64,000 nt of DNA from Adineta ricciae (GCA_905250025.1 CAJNOJ010000092.1:1-64000), one strand, 5' to 3'; counted from the stretch's first letter, positions 15,541 through 30,525 are shown. Made by a program: numbers and translations. Notes: a model not told the origin generated them from the sequence alone.

Positions 15541-16224
15541 ATGGATGAAAATAATTCGATTCCTCTGACTTCGCAAATGGATTTTACTGAAGAGGAGGAT
15601 GATGACGATATCATGACGTCTCAGGAACTGTTTCAACGTTTACAGCAAGCATGGTTAAATGAAAAATATTCTCCGGTGTTGCTTAAACATGAAAATCTTC
15701 TAGTTCTTGCTACGTTCGAACTACTTGACGATATCGAGAAGCGTTTGAAAGCAAGTGAACATAAGACAACATCCTTTCGTTGGTTAATGCATCGAACGGA
15801 ATACAATCGTCTATATTTTATCTTGTGTTCATACATTCGAACACGTTGTTTCAAGATCGAAGAATATCCAGCAGCAGCTTTGAATTCAGAAGAACTTCTA
15901 TCGCCAGAAGAATGTGTTTATGCACATACATATTTGAACAATATGAAACAACATTTAAAGAAGAGTGTCTTGACAGAATTGAAATCTGAACAGCAACAAC
16001 AGAATGATGATAATGGATTAGCGCAACTTTTACCTAAACCCAATCTGAACGAATTCGCGTTTTTTCGAGTCGATCAATCAGTTAATGGTGTTATTCTATC
16101 GAATGAACAGAATCACAATGGCACACCAAATGATATCATCGATTTTAGAACAGATGATCAATATATCATGCAATTTCGACATATCCATAAACTATTATGT
16201 GAAAAACAAATTCATCTTGTCTAA
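15541..16224 (+). CDS. GINS4: GINS complex subunit SLD5
   Basis: SLD5 is one of four GINS subunits; with CDC45 and MCM2-7 it forms the replicative CMG helicase. The gene is a single exon of 227 residues, close to the family length. The acidic N-terminus is followed by LFQRLQQAWLNEKYSPVLL, matching the conserved ELIERLEQAWMNEK-APELL region of animal SLD5. The middle has YFILCSYIRTRCFKIEEYP and LSPEECVYAHTYLNNM. The C-terminal B domain has LPKPNLNEFAFFRV and ends FRHIHKLLCEKQIHLV. The ATG at 15541 is used; the acidic leader and an AATTGAAA context precede it. It is followed 228 bases later by the PCED1-type gene on the same strand. Confidence 0.93.
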   Translation: MDENNSIPLTSQMDFTEEEDDDDIMTSQELFQRLQQAWLNEKYSPVLLKHENLLVLATFELLDDIEKRLKASEHKTTSFRWLMHRTEYNRLYFILCSYIRTRCFKIEEYPAAALNSEELLSPEECVYAHTYLNNMKQHLKKSVLTELKSEQQQQNDDNGLAQLLPKPNLNEFAFFRVDQSVNGVILSNEQNHNGTPNDIIDFRTDDQYIMQFRHIHKLLCEKQIHLV

Positions 16225-16452
16225 TTCTATACTTCGAAAATAAATAGATTCTTTTTCTCTATGCGTTTATTTTATGATTTTGTTCACTTTGAATTCATAG
16301 AAATCAAGTCAAAGGTTAGAATTGATAATGCGAAGTACTATTTCTTATCGTACTATTCCGATGACATTCATGTTCATGAATTAATGTGCTGAAGCGAGCA
16401 AAGGTCATCTTTTAGTCTTAATACATCGTAATTGTGTCTTTTAGATCATGCA

Positions 16453-18409
16453 ATGACGTCATCATTGGATAACCTCACCACAAAAGACGTGAAAAACTTG
16501 CTTCATGATAAATATATTCTAATTCTTGGCGATTCAGGTAAACAGTTGAGTATTCACTATGATGAACAGGATTTCTGGCTTTCTAGTGGTTCGAGGTCTA
16601 TATAAAGATTTGATTAAATTCTTTAATTCAAACGATTTAATCAGTGAAGAAGAACTTCGAATAAAAGTATAGAAAATTAATTTTTGATGTGAACAACTAA
16701 AGACGTAATTCTCTAATTTAAGGGTGAAAATCGATTTTCAGGTGATCGATTAATTAGTGGCGGTATTCAAAAGGGTCTTACGAATGGGATCGATTACGAA
16801 GAAGTAATCATTAATAAAATGCTTGAAAACATCCACAATAAAGATTTTTTTCAGGTTCGAGAATACAGTGCAGGTGGTCGGCTTCGTCTTCGGTTCTATT
16901 TCCTAACGAAATGTTACTCATCATATGTGAAAGATGTTATATTCAGCGATATTAAAAATCAAGCAGTGAAACCAGATATAATCATTATGAATAGTTGTGT
17001 ATGGGACATGTCACGGTAAGACGCAGAAAGCATTTTGAATTGGTGGAAAGACTTATTCACTTTTCTTTTAGATATGGAACATGTGCGATGAGATCCTATC
17101 AACGAAATCTTGAGTATATTATGAGCTCTGCTCGGCAAATGCTACCCGACGCACTTTTCCTATGGCTGTCAGCATTGCCTGTATCTAATTCATCAAGAGG
17201 TTGATCATTTCATATGAAATTCGAATTTCTACATTTCGATTAAAGGAGGTGTCATGGTACCAAGTGCTGAATACATCCGGCCAATTCTACCCGGTAAGAT
17301 CGCTTGACACGTTGTCTACATCTATTATTTATCATTCTCAGGTCTGATCCGTGACGGAAATTATCGTTCCTTGCAAGTAGTTATCACTCTTATGTTTTTA
17401 ACTACGAATATCTATGGATTCTTCATAGACGTGTCATCTTCACAGTGTCCTGTATATCGATCTTCATTCAGTTTTCTCCACTATGTTGCATCTCCGTCGA
17501 CCCGATGGTATTCATTGGTAACGAAATTCTTCCATCGTTGGCTATGCATCGATCCACAACGATAAAATTTTTAGGTTACCGATTGGTATTCGTCTAATGA
17601 ACGAAATCTTGTTGAATCATGTCACAGCTTACTATCATGGTGTACAAAACTTCAAATGTCCTTCACTACGTCGAGATCTAGGTAATAAAATCAATGCATT
17701 TAAACAACGTTTAAGAGAATACAGTCAATGTACAAACGCGGCGCAGCTCGATCAAGAAATTCCTCACGTTAATTATCACATTTCCGGTAACAGCGATCCG
17801 TCAAAATCTAGACGCAAACGAATGCGTGATAATGACGAAGAAAAAGAAAACCTTCAATCGCATCTGAAAGTAATTGTCAACAGAGATATCGATGAAAATC
17901 GATCACAAACAGTGATTATCAAAGAGCCAGCAATTAAACAACAAAAATTAGATGTGAATGAATCGGTTCAATTCGATCATAACTATTGCGATATCATGTA
18001 TGATAATGAATTCGAAGGTCTCAATCTCCTGCATTATTCACCATGTGACATCGAAGAATCAGAAAATTTACCTTTCATAAGCAACATTCAAGAAATGATT
18101 CATCCAAAGGCTGTTGTTAATAGTAAACCCAATACCAGTACTATCTCTTCACGTGAGTTAAGCATCGAAAGCTAATTGTCGATTGGTGATCTCTATTTAG
18201 AATCACTATTGATACCGTGTGAACAAGAAAAGTTCTGCGAACCAGGTAAACTTTGCCGTTTGCTCTTTTTCCAGAATATTATTTTATATCTGTCTATAGA
18301 TTATATCATTCTTTCGTCAGATGATGAAGATGAACCGGAAAAAAATTGGAATCCTGCTTCATGTTTCATGACTATTTTACCTATTTATTTATTGAATCGT
18401 CTGTATTAA
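16453..18409 (+). CDS. PCED1: PC-esterase domain-containing protein 1-like (GDSL/SGNH family)
   Basis: About ten exons from ATG 16453 to TAA 18407-18409. The N-terminal half is a PC-esterase domain of the GDSL/SGNH hydrolase superfamily: LHDKYILILGDSVVRGLYKDL carries the nucleophile Ser in GDS; then EYSAGGRLRLRFYFLTKCYS, PDIIIMNSCVWDMSRYG, and near 17510 RRPDGIHW, giving the Asp and His of the D-x-x-H motif. The order and spacing match animal PCED1A/B (formerly FAM113). No substrate is established for this family. The C-terminal 200 residues are polar and low in complexity, with basic RRKRMRDNDEE, and look disordered. A TTTTAG acceptor-like site lies 8 bases before the start codon. Splice choices near the C-terminus are less certain. 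Confidence 0.87.
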
Positions 18410-18597
18410 TCTTTGAGATACTTAATTGCTTTTTCTTCTCATTTTCCTGTTGTCAATTCTTCTCTATATACATCCTTGTGTTAACCTTAGCTTTATTCTG
18501 TAAATATCCAACTTTTTGTTCTTCTTTTGTTTTCTAAATGGTTTATACGTTATGAAAAACAAATAACAACAAGAAACACAACTAAGTAGTAGCAAAA

Positions 18598-20377
18598 TTA
18601 TCCAGATGTTTTGCGAATTTGTGGTGGATTATTGTCTTTGACTTTCGTCGGATCGTATTTGTACGTTGGAACAGCAGAGCTGATGCCAGCACGACGAAAG
18701 ATATCATCTGAACAGAAATCAAACATTCTCAGTGCATATGTAAACACTTTTGTGAAATCATTCCACAAACCTCCTAATTGTTTTCGTTTTTCAACCTCAG
18801 CTAACAGTTTACTATTACGGAAATCTAAACGAAATACATATGTTCAAAGATACTTGGAATTCTGTTAATATAAATTATTCATACTTTCTCGAAATCCAGT
18901 AAGACCTTTCTTCTTTTGTACTTTCGTATCAGCTCGTTTTGTTGGTGGGGCTGGTAATCTTAATGCACGGCGAACAGGTGGTTGACGTAAAATCACCGAC
19001 TGAGCTAACGATATCACATTTGATGTTGCCCAATACAATGTCAAAGCCTATGAAAACATGGAAGATCAATGGGAAACCAGGATTGAAATCGTAGTTTTAC
19101 CGATGAGAAGTTTATTGTAAATATTAACGAGAGAAACGGGATAACGCGTAAAGCATTCCGACCGATAAGTCCTAGATTAGCCGTACGCATACCGGTTTCG
19201 ATACCAAGCTGAAAAATTTGGATAATAGTTGAACACTTAGGTTGGACTTCTGATGAAAGAACATACTTCCATTGTAACAAACATCGACACAGCAGTGAAA
19301 ACTGGCAGAATGTAATAAGGATCAGCAACGGTCAAATCAGGAAACCATAAAACTCCTCCGTACATCATACTCTCAAGAGGATAGTTAGCTAAACCACGAA
19401 TACCGAGAAAGAATGAAATGAAAAATGGCATCTAAATCAAAACGATTGAAATTTAGTTCCAATGGAAAATATCGATCTACCTGCATGAACGGCCCGATCA
19501 TAGCTTTCCACGGTTTAACATCTGAATATTTCATGAATTCCATTAGTTCATTGCCTGCTCTCATGACTAGAAACAAACGAAGAATACTTCGAATGTTCAT
19601 TTCAAACTACAAGTCTTGTCTGTTAACATACTTGCCAGTTGATCGTTTCGAATGCGTGCTTCTTGAAGTTTTCCTTGTAATTCTTGCAACTTGGGCATAT
19701 GTGTTTGCATTTGGCCAGCGCTTCGTTGATTATAGATAGCGATTGGTACTGTTGCTGTACGAAGAATCAGTGTACCTAAGTGAAAACCAGCAGATTGCAT
19801 CCAACTGATCTGTCCGTGGTGCGTTGACTTACCGAGTATAATTGTTCCCCACCATGGCAGACCGAGATTAGCATGAATGAAGTCAAGACTCTGTTGTACC
19901 CAACCAGTTGGTAAATACCATTTACCAAGGCCTAAAGTTGATAACGCTGGTTCACCAGCAGCATTCAAATAGAACTCAACAGGCATGTCTGATGGAATTG
20001 TTGGCGGTTCGGGTATGTAACCGAACTCATCAGCTTCAACTTTTGATACATCAGTGATGGTTGCAACGGGAGCTGTCGGTAGCTCCATAGAGGTTGGCTC
20101 AGAGATAGAATGTGTAATATTAGCAGGCCATGGGTCAACAGTTGATGTTGGCGGAGTTGATGTTTTCCAGAACTGCCATGATAATGAACGTTTCAAAACA
20201 AGTTGTGTGGAACTGATAGGAAACAATCGTGACGAAGAAGAGAAATTTCGAACAGAAGAGTAGACTCTTGGCTACAGAAACGAAAGAAATGATCTTCATG
20301 TGTGCAAAGATGGTATCTACCTGTCTAGATAGACGAACAAGCGAAATCGCAAGACGACCACAATGTCGTAATTCCAT
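18598..20377 (-). CDS. OXA1L: Mitochondrial inner membrane insertase OXA1L
   Basis: OXA1/YidC-family insertases place mitochondrially made proteins into the inner membrane and bind the mitoribosome. Exon 1 (20377 downward) encodes MELRHCGRLAISLVRLSRQ and joins PRVYSSVRNFSSSSRLF, a basic, Ser-rich and acid-free mitochondrial presequence. The core follows: NLGLPWWGTIILG (first membrane segment), TATVPIAIYNQRSAGQMQTH, the matrix hairpin, MPFFISFFLGIRGLANYP, GGVLWFPDLTVADPYYILP, GIETGMRTANLG and ALTLYWATSNVISLAQS. The C-terminal tail is basic, as in ribosome-binding OXA1 tails. Stop is at 18598-18600. It converges with the PCED1-type gene and sits next to MRPS33. Confidence 0.92.
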
Positions 20378-20534
20378 CTATAATACAAATGAAGCCTATA
20401 CGATAACCCGTGAGATCCTTCAAGTGAATGTGCCAATCATAAATCAGTGCAGAGTAAAACATGATGTTCCGACGATGTCCTAATTTTACTTGTTATATAG
20501 CAAAAAAAAACAAATAGGAAATAACAGAAAAGGA

Positions 20535-20966
20535 TCATTTTTTCGATGAAGGGGATGTTTTACAACACGGAGCAAGTTCAGGCATTCGTTTTGGATATAA
20601 GAGACGCATATTTTTGCGCTGTTTACCACGAAGAACACGTAGTCGAACGACTTCTTCTTGAAAATCTCGATGTTCATTTCTAAAAGCATTGATTCAAAAC
20701 GAACATACTGACAAAGGTTGTGCTTACCTAAAAAGACCGTATTCACGTAAACCTTCCATCAGTCGATATATTTCACCATAACGAGGATAGTAGTTCATCG
20801 AGACAAGTGTACCAGATGTGTGTGGACGATCGTCGAGAAAGCGAAGGAATTTCTCGTGTTGTTCTCGATGTTCTTTTCTCGCAAAGGCGATTTTCGGATA
20901 TTCTGTAAAGATTCGTTGACTTAAACGAATCATACGCTGTGCATAGCCACTCATCGGCGCTGCCAT
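20535..20966 (-). CDS. MRPS33: Small mitochondrial ribosomal subunit protein mS33
   Basis: Two exons, 20728-20966 and 20535-20679, give about 127 residues. MSGYAQRMIRLSQRIFTEY matches the start of animal mS33 (S-EYAFRMSRLSARLFGE). The rest continues with MNYYPRYGEIYRLMEGLREYGLFR and then NEHRDFQEEVVRLRVLRGK, the conserved DEHQDF--E--RLKKLRGK block. The C-terminus is basic. Start is either 20966 or the Met four codons later (20954); the second aligns better with other animals. The promoter region is shared with the divergent PDHB gene, another mitochondrial protein. Confidence 0.9.
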
Positions 20967-21836
20967 TTGTTTCTCTGAAAAGTTCAATAGTTGAAAATTG
21001 ATGTATTTCTGATAAAAAAGCAATACAAGATCTTGAAAGTCATTTCGGTTGTGTTATTAGAACTATTTGTAAACAAGAAATCCTATTGGTCACTTCCGTT
21101 CTTCCAATTACAGCTATCAAAAATCGTCGTCGCGTCAGCGAGCCAGGTAGAAATGAAAATGAATTTGATTGACACTGTAAATCGTAATATTCCATACCCG
21201 TTTCGAAGCAAATTTCCAAGGAATTCATAGTAGAGAACAATAAATTAACAGAATGATGTTTTTTCGATTTCATAAACTCATTCAAAATCTTTTTTTACTT
21301 AGCGTAATGATGAACTAAGTGTTTTCGCATTATCTCTTCATAATCCTATAATGTTCTAATCATCAGCACTCTTTTCTATCATCGGCTTTGGAATTTCCGA
21401 CTATTCTCCTCGTCAGTTCAGGTTTGATAATGATCGCTGGTAATGAAGAATATTGACCTAATCACTAGAAGAGGAGGTGCCGCGTGCTTATACTTTCACT
21501 TTGCGCCGCTATAATGTGGAAGATGATACTTGAGATGTAGTGCTTCGTTCGAGGCTTCGTTATTACATGTATAACCTAGCGTAGTGTATCTGAAGCATGC
21601 CGCCGACCGTATATATACCGAGATTGCGCCAGTAGTTAGCGACAATCGATCAATGGGTGATCAATAACCAATCAGAAGTTGCGCTACTTATACCTGTTGT
21701 GAAACGGAATAGTATGGAACACTAAACAGTGTATTTCTTACGGTAAACAAGTCTGTTAGAATCATTCAATTATATGTAAATAATAGAATTTTACCTTTTT
21801 AGATCCGAACATAAGAAAACCGACCAAATCATCGCC
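20967..21836. other. Bidirectional intergenic region MRPS33 / PDHB
   Basis: About 870 bases between divergent starts. No coding frame is convincing. A polypyrimidine-AG acceptor-like site occurs near 21802, 35 bases before the PDHB start codon. Confidence 0.5.
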
Positions 21837-23342
<1,506 letters not shown>

Positions 23343-23926
23343 AACATTCAACTCCTATAAATTCATGTGTAGTATCGAACACTATCTTTCTCCACTTTGT
23401 GTGTGTGTGCGTGTTTTATTTTCATTAGACTATCTCCGAACAGTAACAAAAAAGAAAAAGCAGTATTAAAGCAAGCATTAAAAAAGAGAAAAATCAATTC
23501 GTACTTATACAGCTTATTCTTGTCATGTACCGTTGTATACCTTGCAGTCAAGTATCTACATACACTTATTTATTTGATATAAAGTAGGAAATAAAAAGGA
23601 AAAAGAAATATGTAAATTTTTTGCTTCATTTGCGATCTGAAGATGCATGAGTATTTTAATAACGAGATGAAAATTTTTTTTGTATGGATTTTCATCTGTT
23701 GAAAAGGAAAGCAAACGAAGAGCGAATCATTCGTTAAACATCTAAACTATCAAATGAAATTTAATATATTGATCGCTGTTTTTTTTTCTCGAAGGAATAA
23801 ATTGCAAGAGAACAGAAAATATTGTAAATTTTCATATGATAAGACTGTAATTAAGTTCTGTTTTTTCTCTCTTTGCATCGTGATTGCTGTTGTTATTGTT
23901 ATTTGATAATTTGAAAAGCTATCATC
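23343..23926. other. Intergenic, no gene recognised
   Basis: AT-rich spacer between PDHB and the next gene. No convincing frame. Confidence 0.5.
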
Positions 23927-25414
23927 ATGAAACAGTAAGTTAGGAGGCGATGCATACGCGTTCATTCTGACTATTCCATGTAATTTTAGCAATAAAGTTA
24001 AATTCGATGAATTAGGTTATTGGGATAGCGAGAAATCTTGTTCGAATAATGAGGGCGTCTACGTCAATGATCAAGATCAATCGATTGCGTTGAGTAAGTG
24101 TTTGATTTCATCATTTATTTTTCTTGCATATTCAATCGATTCAAAGGTGTAAGTTTATTACAAAAACATAAAGCTATTTCTGCCATAAATCGAATACGTG
24201 TGCGATCACATACTATTCTATCAGCACAATGTCAATGTCATCGGTCATTTCATCTATTTTGTACAGATTTATTCAATGACAGTCCAACGGAGAATGATAT
24301 GATCAATCAACATCCCGCACCGCATTGCCATGATCGGGATGTGTCTCGACGAGTACCGACGCCATTTAGAAAATATCGACATAGATTTGTGAGCGAAACA
24401 ATACACCAGGAGAAGAATCTACCGAATGAATCAGAAAAATTATCACGAATGACTTCCAAAATATATCCACGAATATCATCATCGAAAGTTCCATCGACTG
24501 AACAATCATCCCATCGATCTGTCCAAACGCCAATAAAAACTTGTACTATGTCAAAACATTCGCTATCGAAATCAACAGCCTCTCTTCCACAATTACAAAT
24601 TCGTAGTCTACCTATTCACGATCCTTTCTCTTCAGAACCACAAATTATTCTTCCTCGAACTCCACCTCCATCACCAAAAACCCCCACGTATGAACCATCG
24701 ATAACTTCATCCCAATCGGACGCACCTGCATCATTGCAGATCATTTCTTTAACACCTCGTAATCGGCTTTCCAACGAACACAAAAAGGAATCGCCAATTA
24801 TGTCTTCATCGGCTAAAATCGCAACGTACGATGAACATGCACAAGAATATCTATCAGCTGTCGACCATTCTGAGGAAGTCGTTGATAAAGATAATCAACA
24901 GCCATTAATATCACCAACAATACGACAACTATCTGCATCTACTCGATCATTGTCAAGATCAGGCACTGCATTAAGTGTTCGTTTATTATCGCATGTTGCC
25001 AATCGATATTTAAATCTACAGAAAAATCATGATTCCTTAGCCGAGATAGATACTAATTCGCCAGATCGAATTCGGCGAACATACAAACCACAACGACGGC
25101 TGAGAACATTCATTAACGATAGTCATGAAGACACAACAAACAAATCCAAGCCTCTAGAAGTTCCACCCCGACTAAAATCGGTTTTCGGCTTTTCTAAGAC
25201 AGCAAGCTCCATGCATTTTGGATATGCTGCTGATCAATTAGGTTTACAAGGAACTGTAAGTGTGAAAACAAACCTCTCGACTTGATATAACTTTACTTTC
25301 TTTGCTTAGTTTGAAAAATGGCCCCGACCTCGCTCACGTCGTACGTCAGTCGAAAGAAAACATGAAGTAACAACACTTCGTCTAGTAACATTGCCTTTAG
25401 TAACATCTCGATGA
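23927..25414 (+). CDS. Uncharacterised disordered protein
   Basis: Exons 23927-23934, 23990-24093, 24147-25255 and 25310-25414 join in frame into about 440 residues. I do not recognise the protein. It starts MKHNKVKFDELGYWDSEK and has a basic stretch INRIRVRSHTIL. The long middle is rich in Ser, Thr, Pro and basic residues, with proline clusters such as LPRTPPPSPKTPTYEP (possible SH3-ligand or phosphorylation sites). It ends with a short conserved-looking block, VPPRLKSVFGFSKT and MHFGYAADQLGLQGT, and a basic tail. No membrane segment or signal peptide is seen. The long open exon 3 (over 1.1 kb) and clean junctions support a real gene. The first exon of 8 bases is the least certain part. Confidence 0.65.
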
Positions 25415-26520
25415 CAATAAAACGCAGAGAAACTTTTCTTCTTTTTTTTCTCCTCCGAATACGCGATCATTTTTTCTTCGTGTTGTACGTCTGTCGTAAT
25501 CATTGTCTATATATTTCTCCTCTCCTTATCGATATGGATTGTATTTCAGGCTTTTATAATGGAACTATGCTCGAATAGATTGTGAAAGAAAGAATAAGAT
25601 AAGCATTTACGGCAATTGAAGTGTATCGAAGAAGAACATATTGTTGTTTTGTTTCTTTCCAGACATCGATGGAGTGCAGCCTAGTGTTTTTATTTAGATA
25701 AGACAAAGTCAATTGGAGAAGAGCGACAAATCGTTCTAAGATCTTATTGGTTAATTCAAATTGACAAATAAGTTGAAATGTATCGATCGAGCGAACGAAC
25801 GAACGAACGTACGCTGCTTGTTCTTGTTCGCTCGAACGTTGATGTTTGTTTTCTTGACAAATCCACCCGCATCTCCTCAATATTTATATATATTAAAGAT
25901 CGATTGTTCGACTTGTTTTCGTACGATTGCTGAGCGTATATCAATGGTTGTTTCGTTTCGTATTCCGGTAGTTTCGATGCATTTTTCAATTGAAATAATC
26001 GCTATTTTACAGCATTAATTCATTCTGAACGCGAAATAACGACGATGGCATGCTGAGCAGGGTTTTGTTTATCATAGGTTCTTTTTTCATTCTACAATGT
26101 GTGCATGACTAATTTGGAGATTCACAAAGTCCCTCGTGTCATCGTATCTCCTTCGGTTGGAAATGACAGGCGATGAATTGTTCATTAAGTGGAAAGAATA
26201 GAGAGTAGGAAAGCAGGATCTTCTCATGTAGTTTTTGACCGATTTTCTTTCATGCGTTTGTCATTACGTGATATCTTCATGCGTACACAAAGAAGCATGA
26301 CTTCTTCTAGATAAACCTATAAATTAAATTATACTTACTAGTGCTGATATTAATTAAAATGCTGAGTTAACCTGTTGTTTTTTATCATTATTATTACTAT
26401 TATTGCGATTGTTCAACTGAACGTCTTTCATTTGCCTATCTTGCACAATATGTTAAAGAGAGGTATGTCGAAAAGAGTGACGACGCATGTGTTAGACTTT
26501 GAAAGTTTTTTTTTATCGCA
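25415..26520. other. Intergenic, no gene recognised
   Basis: About 1.1 kb containing a short CGAA tandem repeat near 25790-25810. It ends in the TTTTTTTATCGCAG acceptor-like tract immediately before the XK-related start codon. Confidence 0.5.
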
Positions 26521-29500
26521 GATGTCTGGTCGACAATCATCAAATGAACAATTGTCGATGAATGATCGACCTTTGCCAGTCGATACATGTGAGAAAAAAG
26601 AAGAATATCAGGAGCAACGACATGAGCGATCAGCATCCAGTCCAGGTATGCTATAAATGTGATCTAACAAGGGTGATTTCTATTGTTTTCTGTTGCATAG
26701 GAAAACGATTTTCTGTCACATCTCGACGAGAATCAACATCAGCTTCGTCAGGTGCTCGCCAATCAAATACTTCCACAACTGAATCGCATCGGGGACGTTC
26801 GAAGACAACACCATCACAGATACTGGAAGTCGAATCAACCTTTGATAATTCTTCGCAACCATCGACTATAGGATCCACTGGCTTTAATTTTCTTCAATCG
26901 ATCAAAGATTTAACACAAAAAGAACTCTACCGTGCTAATCCACTAGGACTTCTCGGAAAAGAAGTCATCTCTGCCACTGGTACAACGCGTTGTCCCGAGC
27001 CGATACCACCGAATGAAGATGAACGACCAGCTAGTAGTGTTGGTGAAGACGGTGGTGCAATAACACCCGCATCTTCGTCGGTTTCATCGAATAAACTATC
27101 ACCAATAACTGAAAATGAACCACAGCATATCCATTTCCCATTGAATGAAGAAGAGAAAGCCAATATGCACCGACGTCGTTCAACGCTAGTCAGTACATCT
27201 GAAGTCGTACTTCCACCATGTCCAGCCGAGTTCATTGAAAACACCGCTAACAATATCGAACAGCCACATTTATTCTCTCAACTATCGCCAACAACTATGG
27301 TAGCAGATTTTATACCTGACAAAATGACAATCAATGTTTTTGAAGTGTTCATTTATGCATGGGGTGTGTTCGCATTCTTCTTCGACATGATTACGGATCT
27401 TGTCCTGGCTCAAGCTTACTATACCGAAGGTGCCTATTGGCTCTTTTTATTGACTCTCATGTGTGTTATTGTACCAAACTTGACCTTATCCGTTTTTTCT
27501 CTCGTCTGGTACATCGATGGAAGTCAATTGAAATCATCTCGAAATGAGAAACAAACAGTAACACAATATAACACATCGATGCATGAAACAAATCTCTCCA
27601 ATGATCTGGCTGAGAAAGATCAACGACGAGCGAGCAAAACTTCAGAATCGATGCCATTAAATGAGAAACCAGCTGGAATAAATAAACTTGATGTACATAC
27701 ATCCGACTCGGAATATCAATCGCAAAAGCTTGACAAAGATGCACAACAGAAATTGTACAATGAAAAAGATATGCAGTTCTCAGTTGCTACCGCCAATGTT
27801 CTAACTTGGATAATTCGCATCATTATACTTGTATTACAGTTGGATTTATGTTTAAAGTAAGAAATCCTTTCCTGCAGCAATGCAATCACAAACTATTCTA
27901 CTTAGATACATTCGTGGATTGTATTATACATGGAAAGGCTTTCAAAAACGTCACAATCCAAAGTGGGCGCGATTCTATCTAACAAAACAAATTCTGATCG
28001 ATGCTGATATTGCTCTCTTACGTGTTTTCGATTGTTTTATGGATTCTGGTTCACAAGTAACATTACAACTATATATTATGTTACGATTAGGTTCAACATC
28101 GATGAAATGTAAGTTAGATAATGAACATCTACAAGTGATGTCATTTGTTCTTTGTTCGATAGTTGATAATCTATTCCTGAAGCAATGCCTATCGATTGTA
28201 TCATCATTGGGTTCATTAGCGTATGCACTGAGCGGTTACTCACGATGTTGGCGTCATATGCAATTAACGCATTCACCACAAGGCTGGCCAAAAGGTAAAC
28301 CTGCACCACAATTAGTATCTTGGTGGAGTACAATCATTCAATGGGTAAGACTTCATTGTTTGTTTTTGTACATGTATGTTTTCTTTCTCTCGTTTCAGGT
28401 TTGGTATCTGTTTTTAATTACTCCAAGAGTGTTAGCTTTAGCCATGTTTGCTGCTACATTTCGTTCGTGGTTTTGGATTATTATATTTGCACATTGGTGT
28501 GGAATGCTCTTTTGGGTTCTTCGTTTCGTAAGTTGAGCTCGTTTGCTGAAAGCGTTTTTCGATGTGCTTCTTTTTTGCAGCGTACAATCTTCTGTATCAG
28601 TGACCAAACGAAATATAACCCACGCGAAGCTATTTTCGAGAAATGTTACAATTTGGTTTGTTCATATATATTCATATTTTGTTACATGGTAAACTAACAA
28701 CTAAACACCAGTGCTGATGAAATTTTCTTACGTTTTTTTTCTTTAGAATCTTCGAAAAGGCGATACTCGTACTCATTATATTGGCTTTTATACCATTTAT
28801 TATATTGAAAATATCGCATTTTCCATCATCTATGCTATTCATTCGGCTGAAACTAATTTAGTCTTGAAGTATTCACTTGTTTTATTTGTTTGTTGCGGCT
28901 TTTGGGTGGCAGTGTCATTTCAATTTTGTTACTATCGATTTCTACATCCGAGTACTCATGTTCGTCTAAGTACCAAACGAAACATATCAGCATTTGTACA
29001 TACTCGAACGAAAAGACGGTCCGATCAATTAAACAAATCGAAATCGTGCGAAGACATCATTGCCCATGCAGAACATCCAAATCCCACTGAAAATAACGAA
29101 CTGATCGAAACAACATCTCTACACTTTGACAATTCGATTGATGAACGGTGGCACAATCGTTTCTCGAAAGAAAACCGACAAAAGCTTATTTTTCAACAGC
29201 AAGTCATTGATGAAAAAGTTAAAATGACACGCGCACAGAAACAGCTCGAAGATGCCGCCAAGCGTCAACATCGATCGACACAAAACTTCTTCACGCGATT
29301 ATCATCGCCATTCAAACGATCGCCTGTACTATCAACAACGCCGGTGATACAATCGTCAGATAGTACGATCAATCACCCTAGTGTATCGACGACAAGATCA
29401 CATCAACCCGATGCTGTTAATCAACTATCGGCGTTTTGTACACCTGATAAACAGAAGATTCCTTACCAGCAATCATCGCATATATATGATATTGACGAAG

Positions 29501-29682
29501 ATATACCATTACCTGTTGACGACCAAACTATCACATCTGTACATACTAATAACGTGATATCCGAAGGTGGAAATGAAATGATTTTAACTGCTGCTAAACT
29601 TGTATCTGATACCATAACTCCTCTCCCTTCATCTTCTGCTAATAACAATACGACTTTATCATCACCGACAATGATTGATTAA
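26521..29682 (+). CDS. XK-related multi-pass membrane protein (XKR family)
   Basis: XKR proteins are multi-pass plasma-membrane proteins; some members scramble phospholipids. Exon 1 (26521 to about 26644) and the start of exon 2 encode a long polar, Ser-rich N-terminus. Membrane segments begin near 27330: VFIYAWGVFAFFFDMITDLV (the XKR first segment with its Asp) and LFLLTLMCVIVPNLTLSVFS. A polar loop with many Lys/Asp follows, then LTWIIRIIILVLQ, ADIALLRVFDCFMDSGSQVT, SIVSSLGSLAYALSGYSRCW, VWYLFLITPRVLALAMFA and WIIIFAHWCGMLFWVLRF. NLRKGDTRTHYIGFYT and the last membrane helices come next, before a 230-residue polar tail. The order is that of XKR4/6/7. No caspase site was assigned. Stop at 29680-29682. 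ATG 26521 directly follows an acceptor-like AG. Confidence 0.87.
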
Positions 29683-30525
29683 TGCTGATAAAGAATCTAG
29701 GGTCAGTTGCTTTATTTCTCTAATGATGAGAGCAAGAAATCAAGTTTAACATCTACTTATATGATTTTTCATTGATCTATATGCCTTTGCAAAAGTAGAT
29801 TTCATTCTAGGATATTGTCGATTATGAATTCTTCTATAACTCGTGGATTTTCTTCTCGCCTTTAATGCAATGGCAACAGTAATGCATTGATTTGACGCCT
29901 GGTTTTCCTCATTTGATCTTCCAAACAATTTCTATTCACTTCTTTTTGTTTTGTTCCAATCACGAGTTTACCTCATATAATCAAGCATTGCAGAATTACT
30001 CAAAACAAGTCAGCCAATCCATACTCTTGCTTCAGTTGGTACTTATATTCTCATATTCAACCATTTGTGATCAGCCACTTGTTTTTCTCTTGAATATCTT
30101 CGAAATGATTCGATTTCAAATGGATATCCGATGAAGTAAGACTATTTTCATTTTCTAATCAAAGCAAAAGCATTTTCTCTTTCTCTTCAGGTTGTTAACA
30201 ATCGAGCTGAATAATCTAGTCAACTGCTCCTCATTCTAGTCATAATTTTGCTCAGTTGACACGTCCTTGCTTGATTTCGATATTCATTTTAACATAATCA
30301 ATTTTTTTGTACGTGTGCGTGTGTGTTAGAAAAAAGTAGAACAGAGAAGTTGTGTGATTGTTTTCTTCGAAACGGCTAGTTATGCGTTGATAGATATTCG
30401 TAATGAAAAGCAGAACAGCACCCGAAAGGATTTATTTTTATTTGATAATAATTAGAGAAATACATATCGTTTGAAATAAAGTCGTTCATGCAAATTTAGA
30501 TGAAGTCTTCTTTGTCATACAGATC
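29683..30525. other. Intergenic, no gene recognised
   Basis: About 840 bases downstream of the XK-related gene. Small frames only. It ends with a polypyrimidine tract and CAG three bases before the FANCD2 start codon. Confidence 0.5.

Noticed and set aside
26651-27253. Minus-strand frames over the XK-related N-terminus
   Set aside because: Antisense shadows of the + strand coding exon with no recognisable domain.
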